This document shows positions 32,305 to 40,537 of a stretch of DNA of 64,000 nucleotides, piece after piece (within the stretch, counting starts at the first letter, position 1; each line of letters begins with the position of its first letter). The position numbers were made by a program, and so were the translations under genes. The notes beneath the pieces are model-generated. The model worked only from the letters and a program-made list of their open reading frames with translations, ran no database searches and was not told the DNA's origin. This stretch comes from JAIBJN01 sp963775395. Its GTDB lineage: Bacteria > Actinomycetota > Thermoleophilia > Gaiellales > Gaiellaceae. The DNA is taken from positions 62,001-126,000 of the forward strand of contig CAVZIX010000006.1 of the NCBI GenBank assembly GCA_963775395.1, in the 5' to 3' direction.

Positions 32305-34299
32305 ATGCCCGAACTGGGCCGTGCCGCCCTCGTCGCCGCCTTCGGCCTGATCCTCTACGCCGTGCTCGCGGGCGGCTACGCGGCCTGGCGCGGCCGACGG
32401 CGGCTGCTCGACTCGGCCACGAACGCGCTCTTCGCGGCGTTCGCGGCGGTCGGCGTGGCGTCGCTCGTGCTCCTCGCCGCCCTGGCGCGCAACGACTTCT
32501 CGTTCGACTACGTCGCGCGCCTGACCAGCCGCGAGCTGCCGACCGGCTACACGCTCGCTGCGTTCTGGAGCGGGCAGGAGGGTTCCCTCCTTCTCTGGTT
32601 GCTCGTGCTCACGGGCGCGGCCTGCGCAGCCGTGGCCCTCAACCGCCGGCTCGTGCGGGAGGTACTCCCGTGGACCGTGCCGATCGTCGGCGGCGTCGCC
32701 CTCTTCTTCGCCTTCCTGCTCGTGATCGTCGCGAGCCCGTTCGACACGCAGGCTGCGCCCGCGGACGGCGCGGGCATGAACCCCAGCCTGCAGAACCCGT
32801 ACATGATCGCCCACCCGCCGATGCTGTACCTCGGCTACGTCGGGCTGACCATCCCGTTCGCGTTCGCCATGGCCGCGCTCGCGTCGCGCCGGGTCGACGA
32901 GCGCTGGATCGTCGTCACCAGGCGCTGGACCCTCGCCGCCTGGACCTTCCTCGGGTTCGGCGTCCTTCTGGGCGCCAAGTGGGCCTACGAGGAGGTCGGC
33001 TGGGGCGGCTGGTACGCGTGGGACCCGGTCGAGAACGCGGCGCTCATGCCCTGGCTCGTCGCCACGGCCTTCCTGCACTCCGTGATGGTGCAGGAGAAGA
33101 AGGACATGCTCCGCGTCTGGAACGTCGTGCTCGTGGCCGGCGCGTTCGCGCTCTCGCTCTTTGGGACCTTCCTGACGCGGAGCGGCGTCATCAGCTCGAT
33201 CCACAGCTTCACGCAGTCCTCGATCGGGCCGTTCTTCCTCGGGTTCATCGCCGTCGTCGCCGCGTTCTCGATCGCGCTGATCATCACGCGGCTGCCGCAG
33301 CTGCGCTCGAAGACCCGCATGGAGTCGCTCGTCTCGCGGGAGGCCGCGTTCCTCTACAACAACCTCTTCCTCGTCGCGCTCGCGCTGACGATCCTCTGGG
33401 GCGTCATCTACCCGCTCGTGTCCGAGGCCGTGCGCGGGGTCGCGGTGTCGGTGGGAGCGCCGTACTACGACTTCTTCGCGATCGTCTTCGGCCTGCCCCT
33501 CATCCTGCTGATGGGCATCGGGCCGGTCGTGGCCTGGCGGCGGGCGTCGCTCCACTCGCTGGCGCGCCAGCTAGTGTGGCCGACGGGCGTCGCCCTGGCC
33601 GTCGGGGTCCTGCTCCTGGCAGCGGGCGCCGGATCGAGCCCTGCAGGCCTGATCGGCTACACGCTCGGAGCCTTCGTTCTCACCACCATCGTCCTCGAGT
33701 TCGTGCGCGGAACCCGCGCGCGGAAGTCGATCGGCACCGGCGGTTGGTGGCCCGCGTTCTCGGGGCTCGTCGCGAGGAACCGGCGCCGCTACGGCGGCTA
33801 CGTCGTCCACGCCGCGATCGTGCTCCTGCTCGTGGGCGCCGTGGGCATCGGCGGCTTCTCGTCGTCGCGCGAGGCGCGCCTCGACCGCGGCGAGTCCGCC
33901 GAGGTCGGCGACTATCGCGTCGTTTATACAGGCAGCTCGGAGCAGCGCGGCCCGAACGCACAGGAGGTTCGCGCTCACCTCGACGTGTTCCGCGGCGGCG
34001 AGCGGGTCGGGACGATGGAGGCGGGCAAGAACAGCTACTTCGCCGAGGAGCAGACCTCGAACGAGGTGGGCATTCGCACCGATTGGTTGCGCGGCGAGGA
34101 CCTCTTCGTGATCGCCAACCGTTTCTTCGCGGACGGGTCCGTCGAGCTCGACGTGATCGTGAACCCGCTCGTCAACCTGATCTGGCTGGCCGGGCTCGTG
34201 TTCGTCCTGGGCGCGGCGGTCGCCATGTGGCCCGACGCGCGCGAGCAGCGGCGGCTGGCGCAGCGCTTCGCCGGAGAGGGCGCCCTCGCGCGCGCGTAG
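32305..34299 (+). CDS. ccmF: cytochrome c heme lyase subunit CcmF
   Basis: 664-residue membrane protein with about fifteen helices. The WWD heme-handling domain reads WGGWYAWDPVENAALMPWL near residue 235, and conserved histidines and SGVISSIHSF follow, then an extracytoplasmic domain before a final helix. It joins heme carried by CcmE to apocytochrome c. Its start directly follows the ccmE stop. CcmA-D and CcmG/H are not in the window, except for a possible CcmI/H-like fragment downstream. Confidence 0.93.
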   Translation: MPELGRAALVAAFGLILYAVLAGGYAAWRGRRRLLDSATNALFAAFAAVGVASLVLLAALARNDFSFDYVARLTSRELPTGYTLAAFWSGQEGSLLLWLLVLTGAACAAVALNRRLVREVLPWTVPIVGGVALFFAFLLVIVASPFDTQAAPADGAGMNPSLQNPYMIAHPPMLYLGYVGLTIPFAFAMAALASRRVDERWIVVTRRWTLAAWTFLGFGVLLGAKWAYEEVGWGGWYAWDPVENAALMPWLVATAFLHSVMVQEKKDMLRVWNVVLVAGAFALSLFGTFLTRSGVISSIHSFTQSSIGPFFLGFIAVVAAFSIALIITRLPQLRSKTRMESLVSREAAFLYNNLFLVALALTILWGVIYPLVSEAVRGVAVSVGAPYYDFFAIVFGLPLILLMGIGPVVAWRRASLHSLARQLVWPTGVALAVGVLLLAAGAGSSPAGLIGYTLGAFVLTTIVLEFVRGTRARKSIGTGGWWPAFSGLVARNRRRYGGYVVHAAIVLLLVGAVGIGGFSSSREARLDRGESAEVGDYRVVYTGSSEQRGPNAQEVRAHLDVFRGGERVGTMEAGKNSYFAEEQTSNEVGIRTDWLRGEDLFVIANRFFADGSVELDVIVNPLVNLIWLAGLVFVLGAAVAMWPDAREQRRLAQRFAGEGALARA

Positions 34300-34301
34300 A
34301 C

Positions 34302-34637
34302 GTGGAGGCTGCCGCTCTCGTGCTCGGCGCGCTGCTAACCGTGCTCTGCGTGGTCTTCGTCGCCCGCCCGCTCCTGCGGCCGGCACGGAGCGAGGCGGAA
34401 GCCCCGGAGGGGCCGAGCCCTGCCGAGCAGCTCCGCGTGCGGGCGCTCGAGCGCCGCGACCGGGCGCTCGCCGCACTCAAGGAGCTCGAGTTCGACCACC
34501 GCACGGGAAAGGTCTCCGACGAGGACTACCGCGCGCTCGTCGGGCCGCTGCGCCGGGAGGCGGCGGAGGCCCTGCGGGAGCTCGAGCATGAAGATCGTCC
34601 GGAGCGGGAAGGAGTGAAGGCCGATGTCCACGGTTGA
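34302..34637 (+). CDS. small membrane protein of cytochrome c maturation (CcmI-N/CycH-like)
   Basis: 111 residues from GTG 34302: one membrane helix (LVLGALLTVLCVVFVARPLL) and then a charged tail with ALAALKELEFDHRTGKVSDE-DYRAL. The phrase ELEFDxxTGKxSDxDY occurs in CcmI-type subunits and in short proteins following ccmF in Actinobacteria and Chloroflexi. Starts 2 bp after the ccmF stop and overlaps the next gene by 14 bp. Confidence 0.7.
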   Translation: MEAAALVLGALLTVLCVVFVARPLLRPARSEAEAPEGPSPAEQLRVRALERRDRALAALKELEFDHRTGKVSDEDYRALVGPLRREAAEALRELEHEDRPEREGVKADVHG

Positions 34638-35403
34638 TTGCGTGAACTGCGGCGCGGCTGTCCCGACGCAGAGCCGCTTCTGCCCCGAGTGCGGCCATCC
34701 GCTCCACGAGGCGGGCGAGCAGAGTGCGAGGCGGCGTTACTGGACGCCTCCCGACATCCCGCTCACCATCGGGATCGTCGCGGGCGTCGTCGGGGTCGTG
34801 CTGCTCGGCGCGCAGATCTGGCTCTGGGCGGCCGTCGCGCTGCTCCTGGCGGGAGTCGTGCTCCTGTACCGCTGGGAGGCGGGTCGCCGCGGCGCCGGTC
34901 TGGCGCTCTCTCGGATCGGCGCGCACCGCGAGCTCGTCGCCGCGCGGTCGCGCGGCCAGCTCGAGCTGTTTCGTCGCCGCCGCGATCTCGCCGAGCTGCA
35001 GGCCGAGCGCAGCCGGGGATATCACCAGCTGGGCCGCGCGACTCACGCAGACGACGGGGCTGCCGCCGAGGCGGCTCGAGCCCAACTCGACGACGTCGTC
35101 GTCCGCATCCAAGCGAAGGAGGCCGAGATCAGCACCCTGGCAAGTGAAGTCGAGGAGCGCGTCCGCCGCGTGCAGGCGCAGAGCGCTCCGACCCGACACA
35201 TGGAGGCTCCGCCCGAGCCTGCCCGCATCCCCGAGCCCTATCCCCCGCCCGACGAGGGCGACCCGCCCGAGCCCGCGCAGATCCCAGAACCGTCTCCGCA
35301 GCCGGTCCCGGAGCCCTCTCCGGACGACCCTCCGCCGCAGCCCGAGCACCCGCCGACGCCGCAAACGAGGCGCCGGCGGGCCTCGCGCGCCCGCAAGGCC
35401 TGA
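34624..35403 (+). CDS. zinc-ribbon membrane protein with coiled coil and proline-rich tail
   Basis: 259 residues: a zinc ribbon (CVNCGAAVPTQSRFCPECG) at the N terminus, two hydrophobic helices at about residues 48-62 and 66-82, a coiled coil over residues 95-190, and a tail of Pro/Glu repeats ending in a basic patch (RRRRASRARKA). Function unknown. Coupled to the cytochrome c maturation genes by overlap, which may be fortuitous. Confidence 0.65.
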   Translation: MSTVDCVNCGAAVPTQSRFCPECGHPLHEAGEQSARRRYWTPPDIPLTIGIVAGVVGVVLLGAQIWLWAAVALLLAGVVLLYRWEAGRRGAGLALSRIGAHRELVAARSRGQLELFRRRRDLAELQAERSRGYHQLGRATHADDGAAAEAARAQLDDVVVRIQAKEAEISTLASEVEERVRRVQAQSAPTRHMEAPPEPARIPEPYPPPDEGDPPEPAQIPEPSPQPVPEPSPDDPPPQPEHPPTPQTRRRRASRARKA

Positions 35404-35528
35404 GGGGCTCGGGAGGCGCTGGTCGCCGCACGCCGACCGGGCGGCGTGCTACAACAGGGGCCGTTCGAGACCGAAAACCCCCGTTGGGGCTGCGCAGGGA
35501 CGTCCTGGTCCCTGCCGAACTCGTCCAG

Positions 35529-36714
35529 GTGGTTGACGCTCGCCTCATCCGTCTAGCTCTCGCGATCGCAGCAGCGATCGTTGTTCTTGGCGTGCCCTCG
35601 GCGCTCGCGCAGTCGATGGACGACCTCAACCGTCGCATGACCGGCCTCCGCGAAGAGATCGAGGCGGCCAAGGCGAAGGAAGGCGTGCTCACCGAGGAGA
35701 TCCAGGCCGCGAGCCAGCGGATCGAGGCGCTCGACGGCGACATCGGGTCGCTCGAGACGCTGATCGACGAGCTCGAGAACAAGCTTGCGCTCATGCGGGA
35801 CCGGCTCGCCCTCCTTGCAGACCTGGAGGCCCAGCAGACGAAGGACTTCGAGCACCTCAAGCGCCAGTACCGGCTCGCGCAGCGGGAGCTCGAGCAGCGG
35901 CTCGTCCAGCTCTACCAGAACGAGGAGGCCGACTCGTTCGAGATCATCCTCCAGGTTCGGAACCTCGGCGACCTGCTCGACCAGCTCGAATACTTCGACT
36001 CGATCGGCCGCGGGGACCAGCGCATCACCGAGGAGATCTCGCAGCTGCGGGACGAGATGCGGGATGCCCGCGCCCAGACGCGCAAGACGAAGAAGAAGGT
36101 GGCGCAGGCGACCGAGGCCGTCGAGCAGGTGGCGGCCGAGAAGATCGCCGCGCAGGCAGGCGCTCATCGCGCAGCAGCAGGCCCTCGACGCGGCCCGCGC
36201 CAACAAGCAGAGCGTCCTTGCAGGCGTCAAGGAAGACCGGGCACACGCTGAGGAGGACCTCGATGAGCTCCAGGCGGCGAGCGCGGCGCTCGCCGAGCGG
36301 CTCCGCGCCTCGAGCGGGGGCGGAGGCGGGTCGACCGGTGACGGCAGCTCGTCGAGCGGATTCATCTGGCCGGTCGCCGGAGTGGTCACGAGCGGCTTCG
36401 GCTGGCGCTGGGGGCGCATGCACGAGGGCATCGACATCTCCGCCCCGGCCGGCACGACGATCCGCGCGGTGGCGGCCGGCACGGTCATCTACGCCGGTTG
36501 GATGGGCGGCTACGGGAACCTCACGATCGTCGACCACGGCAACGGGCTCGCGACCGCGTACGCGCACCAGTCGGCCATCTATGTCGGAGGCGGTTCCGTC
36601 TCCCAGGGCACCGCGCTCGGCGCGGTCGGGTGCACGGGGAGCTGCACCGGCAACCACCTGCACTTCGAAGTCCGGGTCAACGGCAGCGCCGTCGACCCGA
36701 TGGCCTACCTCTGA
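35529..36714 (+). pseudogene. EnvC/NlpD-like LytM (M23) peptidase, frameshifted in the coiled coil
   Basis: Signal peptide (LALAIAAAIVVLGVPSALAQ), then a long coiled coil with conserved SFEIILQVRNLGDLLDQLEY, then a Gly/Ser linker and an M23 domain with HEGIDISAPAGT and HLHFEVR, the zinc ligands of LytM. The frame breaks at about 36150: AGGC is duplicated (36154-36157, 36158-36161), or one G is extra, and the peptidase lies in the next frame. Restoring it gives AAQ(Q)ALIAQQQALD. This family cleaves peptidoglycan or activates amidases at division. GTG 35529 is preferred; a TTG at 35484 also exists. Confidence 0.83.
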
Positions 36715-36737
36715 CCGGCGTTTTCCGCCGGCTCACG

Positions 36738-36810
36738 GAGGGGCCACCCCGGGCCACCACCCGCTTTGGACGCTAGCGGCGAAAAGCGCACCGATGGCGC
36801 GCCAATCGTG
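36738..36810. repeat. intergenic repeat, copy A (73 nt)
   Basis: About 77 percent identical over 73 ungapped positions to 61388-61460. The core is CCACCACCCGCTTT followed by a hairpin: CGCTTT pairs with AAAGCG, and inside it CGC pairs with GCG (TAGCG loop). Next comes GCGCACC-x-x-TGGCGC. Compensatory changes relative to copy B keep the stems, which suggests a structured RNA or a mobile palindromic repeat. It lies between convergent genes. Confidence 0.65.
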
Positions 36811-36834
36811 CCGGGAGCGTGAAACGCGTCAGGG

Positions 36835-37461
36835 CTAGCGCTGCTCGGCGGCGAGGCGCAGCCCGAGCGCGACGAGCACGGCCCCGGTGAGGGCCTCCAT
36901 CGTCCGGCGGACGCGCGACCGCCGGAGCAGGTCGCCTGCGCGCGCGACCGCGACCGCGTAGGCGCTCAGCCAGACGAAGGTCAGGGAGCAGAAGAGGAGC
37001 CCCAGGAGCAGGAGCGGCAGGAACGTCGGCTCTCCGGCCGCGACGAACTGGGGGAGGAGGCTCGGGAAGAACGCTGCCATCTTCGGGTTGCCCAGGTTGC
37101 TGATCAGACCCTGGCGCACCGCCGTCCCGGTGGGCAGGTGCCGTCTCGGCTCCGCGGCGACTCCGCCGTTCCCGCCGGGGCGGAAGGCGGCCACGAGCGC
37201 CTGGACGCCGAGATAGATCAGGTAGGCGGCCCCGGCGATCCGCACGGCGACAAAGGCCGGCTCCGACGCGAGCAGGAGCGCCACGAGGCCGACGCTCGTC
37301 GCCAGCGCCCACACGGCCTGGCCCGAGACGACGCCGAGCGCGGTGGCGATACCCGCGGGCCGCCCGCCGAGCAGCGTGTTGCGGATCGTCAGAGCCGTGT
37401 CCGGCCCGGGCGTGACGATCACGAGGACGGCGACGCCGAGGAACGCGACGAGCTCGTTCAC
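36835..37461 (-). CDS. LysE/RhtB family amino acid exporter
   Basis: 208-residue membrane protein with six helices. The family lead VIVTPGPDTALTIRNTLLGG is followed by GVVSGQAVWALATSVG, AGAAYLIYLGVQAL, and RQGLISNLGNPKMAAFFPSL near residue 115. Exports amino acids or related metabolites; substrate unknown. GTG start at 37461. Its stop lies 25 bp beyond repeat copy A. Confidence 0.87.
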   Translation of the reverse strand: MNELVAFLGVAVLVIVTPGPDTALTIRNTLLGGRPAGIATALGVVSGQAVWALATSVGLVALLLASEPAFVAVRIAGAAYLIYLGVQALVAAFRPGGNGGVAAEPRRHLPTGTAVRQGLISNLGNPKMAAFFPSLLPQFVAAGEPTFLPLLLLGLLFCSLTFVWLSAYAVAVARAGDLLRRSRVRRTMEALTGAVLVALGLRLAAEQR

Positions 37462-37500
37462 GGTCCCCAGTCTGGCGCCCGCAGGGGCCCGGCGCCAGGG

Positions 37501-38028
37501 CTACTCGGCGACGTGGATGTCCGGGAGGCCCCGGTAGCGCTCGTGCAGGTGGAACCCGTAGCCCACGAAGAACTGGTCGGGCACGGTGAAGCCGACGTAG
37601 CGCATGGGAAGGTCGTCCACGAGTCGCCGGTACGGACGGTCGAGGAGCGTGCAGATCGCGATATCCCGCGGATTGCGCAGCGCGAGCGTCTTGACCACGT
37701 AGTTCAGCGTCAGGCCCGTGTCGACGACGTTCTCGACGAGGAGCACGTCACGGCCCGTGATGGGCATGTCGAGATCCTTGATCAGCCGGATGCGGGAGCG
37801 GCCGCCGAGGTCGCCGCCGTACCCGGCGAGGACGAGGAAGTCCATCGCGTGCGAGATCGGGGTCGCGCGCGCGAGGTCGGCGGCGAAGATGAACGCGCCC
37901 TTGAGCACGGTGACCAGCACGAGGTCACGGGCGGCGTAGTCGCGGCCGATCTCCGCGCCGAGCTCGTCGACCCGCGAGCGGATCTCATCCCGGGAGAGAT
38001 AGACCTCGCCGGGGCGCGGATCCTCTAC
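37501..38028 (-). CDS. hpt: hypoxanthine phosphoribosyltransferase, no canonical start codon
   Basis: Salvages hypoxanthine/guanine with PRPP. The PRPP motif VLLVENVVDTGLTLNYVV and the segments VTVLKGAFIFAADLAR and VGFTVPDQFFVGYGF match Hpt; length from the given start is 175 residues, normal for the family. The N terminus should begin at VEDPRPGEVYLSRDEI, but the first codon there is GTA, and no in-frame ATG, GTG or TTG occurs until after the conserved VLVTVLKG region. GTA 38028 overlaps the stop TAG of the upstream gene, so coupled initiation or a sequence error is possible. Confidence 0.88.
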   Translation of the reverse strand, partial: VEDPRPGEVYLSRDEIRSRVDELGAEIGRDYAARDLVLVTVLKGAFIFAADLARATPISHAMDFLVLAGYGGDLGGRSRIRLIKDLDMPITGRDVLLVENVVDTGLTLNYVVKTLALRNPRDIAICTLLDRPYRRLVDDLPMRYVGFTVPDQFFVGYGFHLHERYRGLPDIHVAE

Positions 38029-38384
38029 GTGACGAGGTTCAGGCCGTATTTCTGACCCAGGCGCTCGAAGTCGCGCCGTGTGAAGAGCTTGACCTTGATG
38101 TCCGGATAGCGTTCGCGGAACTTGCGGATCTTCCGGTTCTTGCGCGTGATGAGGGACTGCTTCATCACGGTCACCTCGAGGTAGAGCTCCTGCTCGGGCA
38201 GGTAGAAGTCGGGCGTGAACGCCTCGAGCACCCTGCCGTCGGCGTCGGTCTCGAGCGGGAAGGAGTGTGGCTCGTACTCCCACGCGATGCCGTGGTAGTC
38301 GAGCAGGCGGGCACATTCCACCTCGGCGTCGTTGGCGAAAGGCGTCCCGGAATCTGCCTGGAAATCGCCGCTTTCTAGGGCCAT
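38025..38384 (-). CDS. PD-(D/E)XK-like nuclease-fold protein
   Basis: 119 residues: ANDAEVECARLLDYHGIAWE, then EAFTPDFYLPEQELYLEVTV, then KQSLITRKNRKIRKFRERYP and a final IKVKLFTRRDFERL. The D-x(n)-E-x-T/K arrangement (TPDFYL and YLEVTV) is the restriction-endonuclease-like core. The invariant Lys position is taken by Thr, with a Lys three residues later, so catalytic competence is uncertain. Overlaps hpt by 4 bp. Role unknown. Confidence 0.6.
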   Translation of the reverse strand: MALESGDFQADSGTPFANDAEVECARLLDYHGIAWEYEPHSFPLETDADGRVLEAFTPDFYLPEQELYLEVTVMKQSLITRKNRKIRKFRERYPDIKVKLFTRRDFERLGQKYGLNLVT

Positions 38385-38424
38385 CCAACTGAAAAGGTAG
38401 CAGTCACCCCGGACGGCCCATCAC

Positions 38425-38430
38425 TACACT
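38425..38430 (+). promoter_or_regulatory. -10 element upstream of the cyclic-diphosphoglycerate operon
   Basis: TACACT 27 bp before the CTG start of the phosphoesterase. No good -35 visible. Would give a leader of about 20 nt containing GGAGG. Confidence 0.4.
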
Positions 38431-38456
38431 TCGGCTACCGAACGACGGAGGCTCCG

Positions 38457-39242
38457 CTGTTCCGAATCGCCCATTTCTCCGATCTCCACTGCGGCTCGCC
38501 GTACTTCGTGCCGAATCTCGCCGAACGCGCGATCATGGAGGTCAACGAGCTCGAGCCGGACATCGTCGTCTGCTCGGGCGACCTGACCACGTTCGGCTTC
38601 CAGCAGGAGTACGCGGAGGCCAAGCGCTACCTCGACCGGCTCGAGTGCGAGAACGTCGTCGTCGTGCCGGGGAACCACGACTCGCGCAACGTCGGCTACA
38701 TCCACTTCGAGGAGCTGTTCGGCGAGCGCCGGCGCACGCTCCAGGTGGGCGGGGTCACGGTCGTCGCCGTCGACTCGACCGAGCCCGACCTGGACCACGG
38801 GGTCATCGGTCGCGGCCGCTATCCGTGGATCGAGGAGCAGTTCGCCGCGCCTGCCGACTTCCGTATCTTCGTTCTCCACCATCACCTGCTCCCGGTGCCC
38901 GGCACCGGCCGCGAGCGGAACGTGGTCTACGACGCCGGCGACGCGCTCGAGGTGCTGCAGCACTCGGGCGTCAACCTCGTCCTCTCCGGCCACAAGCACG
39001 TCCCGTACGCGTGGCGGCTCGAGAACCTCTTCGTCGTCAACGCCGGCACCGTTTCGTCGCTGCGCCTGCGGGGCAAGACGAGACCCTGCTACAACCTGAT
39101 CGAGATCGAGGACAGGCACGTGGACGTCTGGCGGAAGTACCCGTTCCACGGGCAGGAGCGCATCATCCAGTTCTCGGTGGACACCCTCGAGTACGAGAAG
39201 TACACGGCCCGGATCGAGACCGAGCTGACGGGACGCCAATGA
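38457..39242 (+). CDS. calcineurin-like metallophosphoesterase, probable CTG start
   Basis: 261-residue class III phosphoesterase with all five metal motifs: SDLHCG, CSGDL, GNHDSR, HHHLLPVPG and SGHKHVPY. The first, needed for catalysis, lies upstream of the first GTG (38508). The only way to include it is a CTG at 38457, which has GGAGG 5 bp before it; no ATG, GTG or TTG is in frame upstream. Overlaps the next gene by 4 bp. As first gene of the cyclic diphosphoglycerate operon it may hydrolyse the cyclic diester, an inference. Confidence 0.82.
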   Translation: MFRIAHFSDLHCGSPYFVPNLAERAIMEVNELEPDIVVCSGDLTTFGFQQEYAEAKRYLDRLECENVVVVPGNHDSRNVGYIHFEELFGERRRTLQVGGVTVVAVDSTEPDLDHGVIGRGRYPWIEEQFAAPADFRIFVLHHHLLPVPGTGRERNVVYDAGDALEVLQHSGVNLVLSGHKHVPYAWRLENLFVVNAGTVSSLRLRGKTRPCYNLIEIEDRHVDVWRKYPFHGQERIIQFSVDTLEYEKYTARIETELTGRQ

Positions 39243-40537
39243 GGGCGCTCGCGCTCATCGACGGGGAGCACTACCCAGACGTCGTCGTAGCCGCGCTCGC
39301 CGAGCTGCGCTACGACGTCGTCGGCGTTGTCATGCTCGGCGGCCGCGAGAAGCTCCGCGACGGCCTGCCCGACTACGGCGTGCCGCTGTGGGACAAGCTC
39401 AAGGACGCGCTCGCGGAGGTCGACGTCGACGTCGTCGTCGACCTCTCGGACGAGCCCGTTGCAGGCCCGCGCAGACGCTTCCGCCTCGCCTCCCGAGCGC
39501 TCGCCTCGGGGATTCCGTACGTCGGCGCGGACTTCCGGTTCGACCCGGTGAACTTCATGCCGTTTGCGCAGCCGGCCCTCGCGATCATCGGGACGGGCAA
39601 GCGCGTGGGGAAGACCGCCGTCGCCGGTCACGTCGCGCGGATGCTCTCCGGGTCGCGCGAGGTCGTCGTCGTCGCGATGGGCCGCGGCGGGCCTGCCGAG
39701 CCGGTCGTCGTCGAGGTGAAGCCGACCGTCGAGGACCTGCTGGCGCTCTCGCGCTCGGGCGTCCACGCGGCGTCCGACTACCTCGAGGACGCCGCCCTCG
39801 CCGGGGTGGTGACGATCGGGGCGAGGCGCTGCGGCGGTGGCCTCGCAGGCACGCCGTTTCTGTCCAACGTCGAGGAGGCCGCGGAGATCGCGGCCTCGTT
39901 CGATCCCGATCTCGTTCTCCTCGAGGCGAGCGGGGCGACGATCCCGCCGGTCGAGGCCGGCCGCCGGATCATTGTTGCCGGGGCCCACCAGGACACCGAG
40001 GTCCTCTCGGGCGACCTGGGCCCGTACCGCCTCTTCCTCAGCGACCTCGTCGTCCTGACGATGTGCGAGGAGCCGTTGGCGTCCGAGGCTCAGGTCGACG
40101 CCATGCGCGCCGCGGTGGCGGAGGTCGACCCCGAGCTCCCGGTGATCGCCACCGTGCTCAGGCCCCGCCCGGTCGAGCCCGTCGCCGGCCGTCGCGTCGC
40201 CTACTTCTCGACCGCGCCCGAGGCGATCCACGACCGGCTGCGCGAGCACCTGGAGCGCGAGCACGGCGCCGAGGTCGTCCTGGTCTCCGGCAACCTCGCC
40301 CGCCGCGACGAGCTTCGCGGGGATCTCGACTCCTCCGCGGCGGCCGAGGCCGAGGTCTACCTGGTGGAGATCAAGGCGGCCGCGATCGACGTCGTCGCCG
40401 AGACCGCGGAGACCCGCGGGATCCACGTCGCGTTCGCCGACAACGCGGTCCTGCCGCTCCCGGGCGAGCCGGACCTCGACGAGCGGGTGCGCGCCCTGGC
40501 CGACGCGATCGCCGGCCGGCCGGCAGCAGTGCGATGA
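39239..40537 (+). CDS. cpgS: cyclic 2,3-diphosphoglycerate synthetase
   Basis: 432 residues. The N-terminal segment MRALALIDGEHYPDVVVAAL and VVMLGGREKLRDGLPDYGVP are those of the methanogen enzyme as I recall it. A P-loop (IIGTGKRVGKTAVAGHVARM) lies near residue 120, and VLLEASGATIPPVEAG near residue 225. The enzyme uses ATP to close 2,3-bisphosphoglycerate to the cyclic diester. Both neighbours overlap it by ATGA, and the next gene makes its substrate, which strongly supports the assignment. Confidence 0.85.
   Translation: MRALALIDGEHYPDVVVAALAELRYDVVGVVMLGGREKLRDGLPDYGVPLWDKLKDALAEVDVDVVVDLSDEPVAGPRRRFRLASRALASGIPYVGADFRFDPVNFMPFAQPALAIIGTGKRVGKTAVAGHVARMLSGSREVVVVAMGRGGPAEPVVVEVKPTVEDLLALSRSGVHAASDYLEDAALAGVVTIGARRCGGGLAGTPFLSNVEEAAEIAASFDPDLVLLEASGATIPPVEAGRRIIVAGAHQDTEVLSGDLGPYRLFLSDLVVLTMCEEPLASEAQVDAMRAAVAEVDPELPVIATVLRPRPVEPVAGRRVAYFSTAPEAIHDRLREHLEREHGAEVVLVSGNLARRDELRGDLDSSAAAEAEVYLVEIKAAAIDVVAETAETRGIHVAFADNAVLPLPGEPDLDERVRALADAIAGRPAAVR

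Noticed and set aside
32274..34301. Frame running through ccmF into the small membrane protein gene
   Set aside because: Only the part after GTG 34302 shows a membrane helix and conserved tail; the upstream part is a shadow of ccmF.
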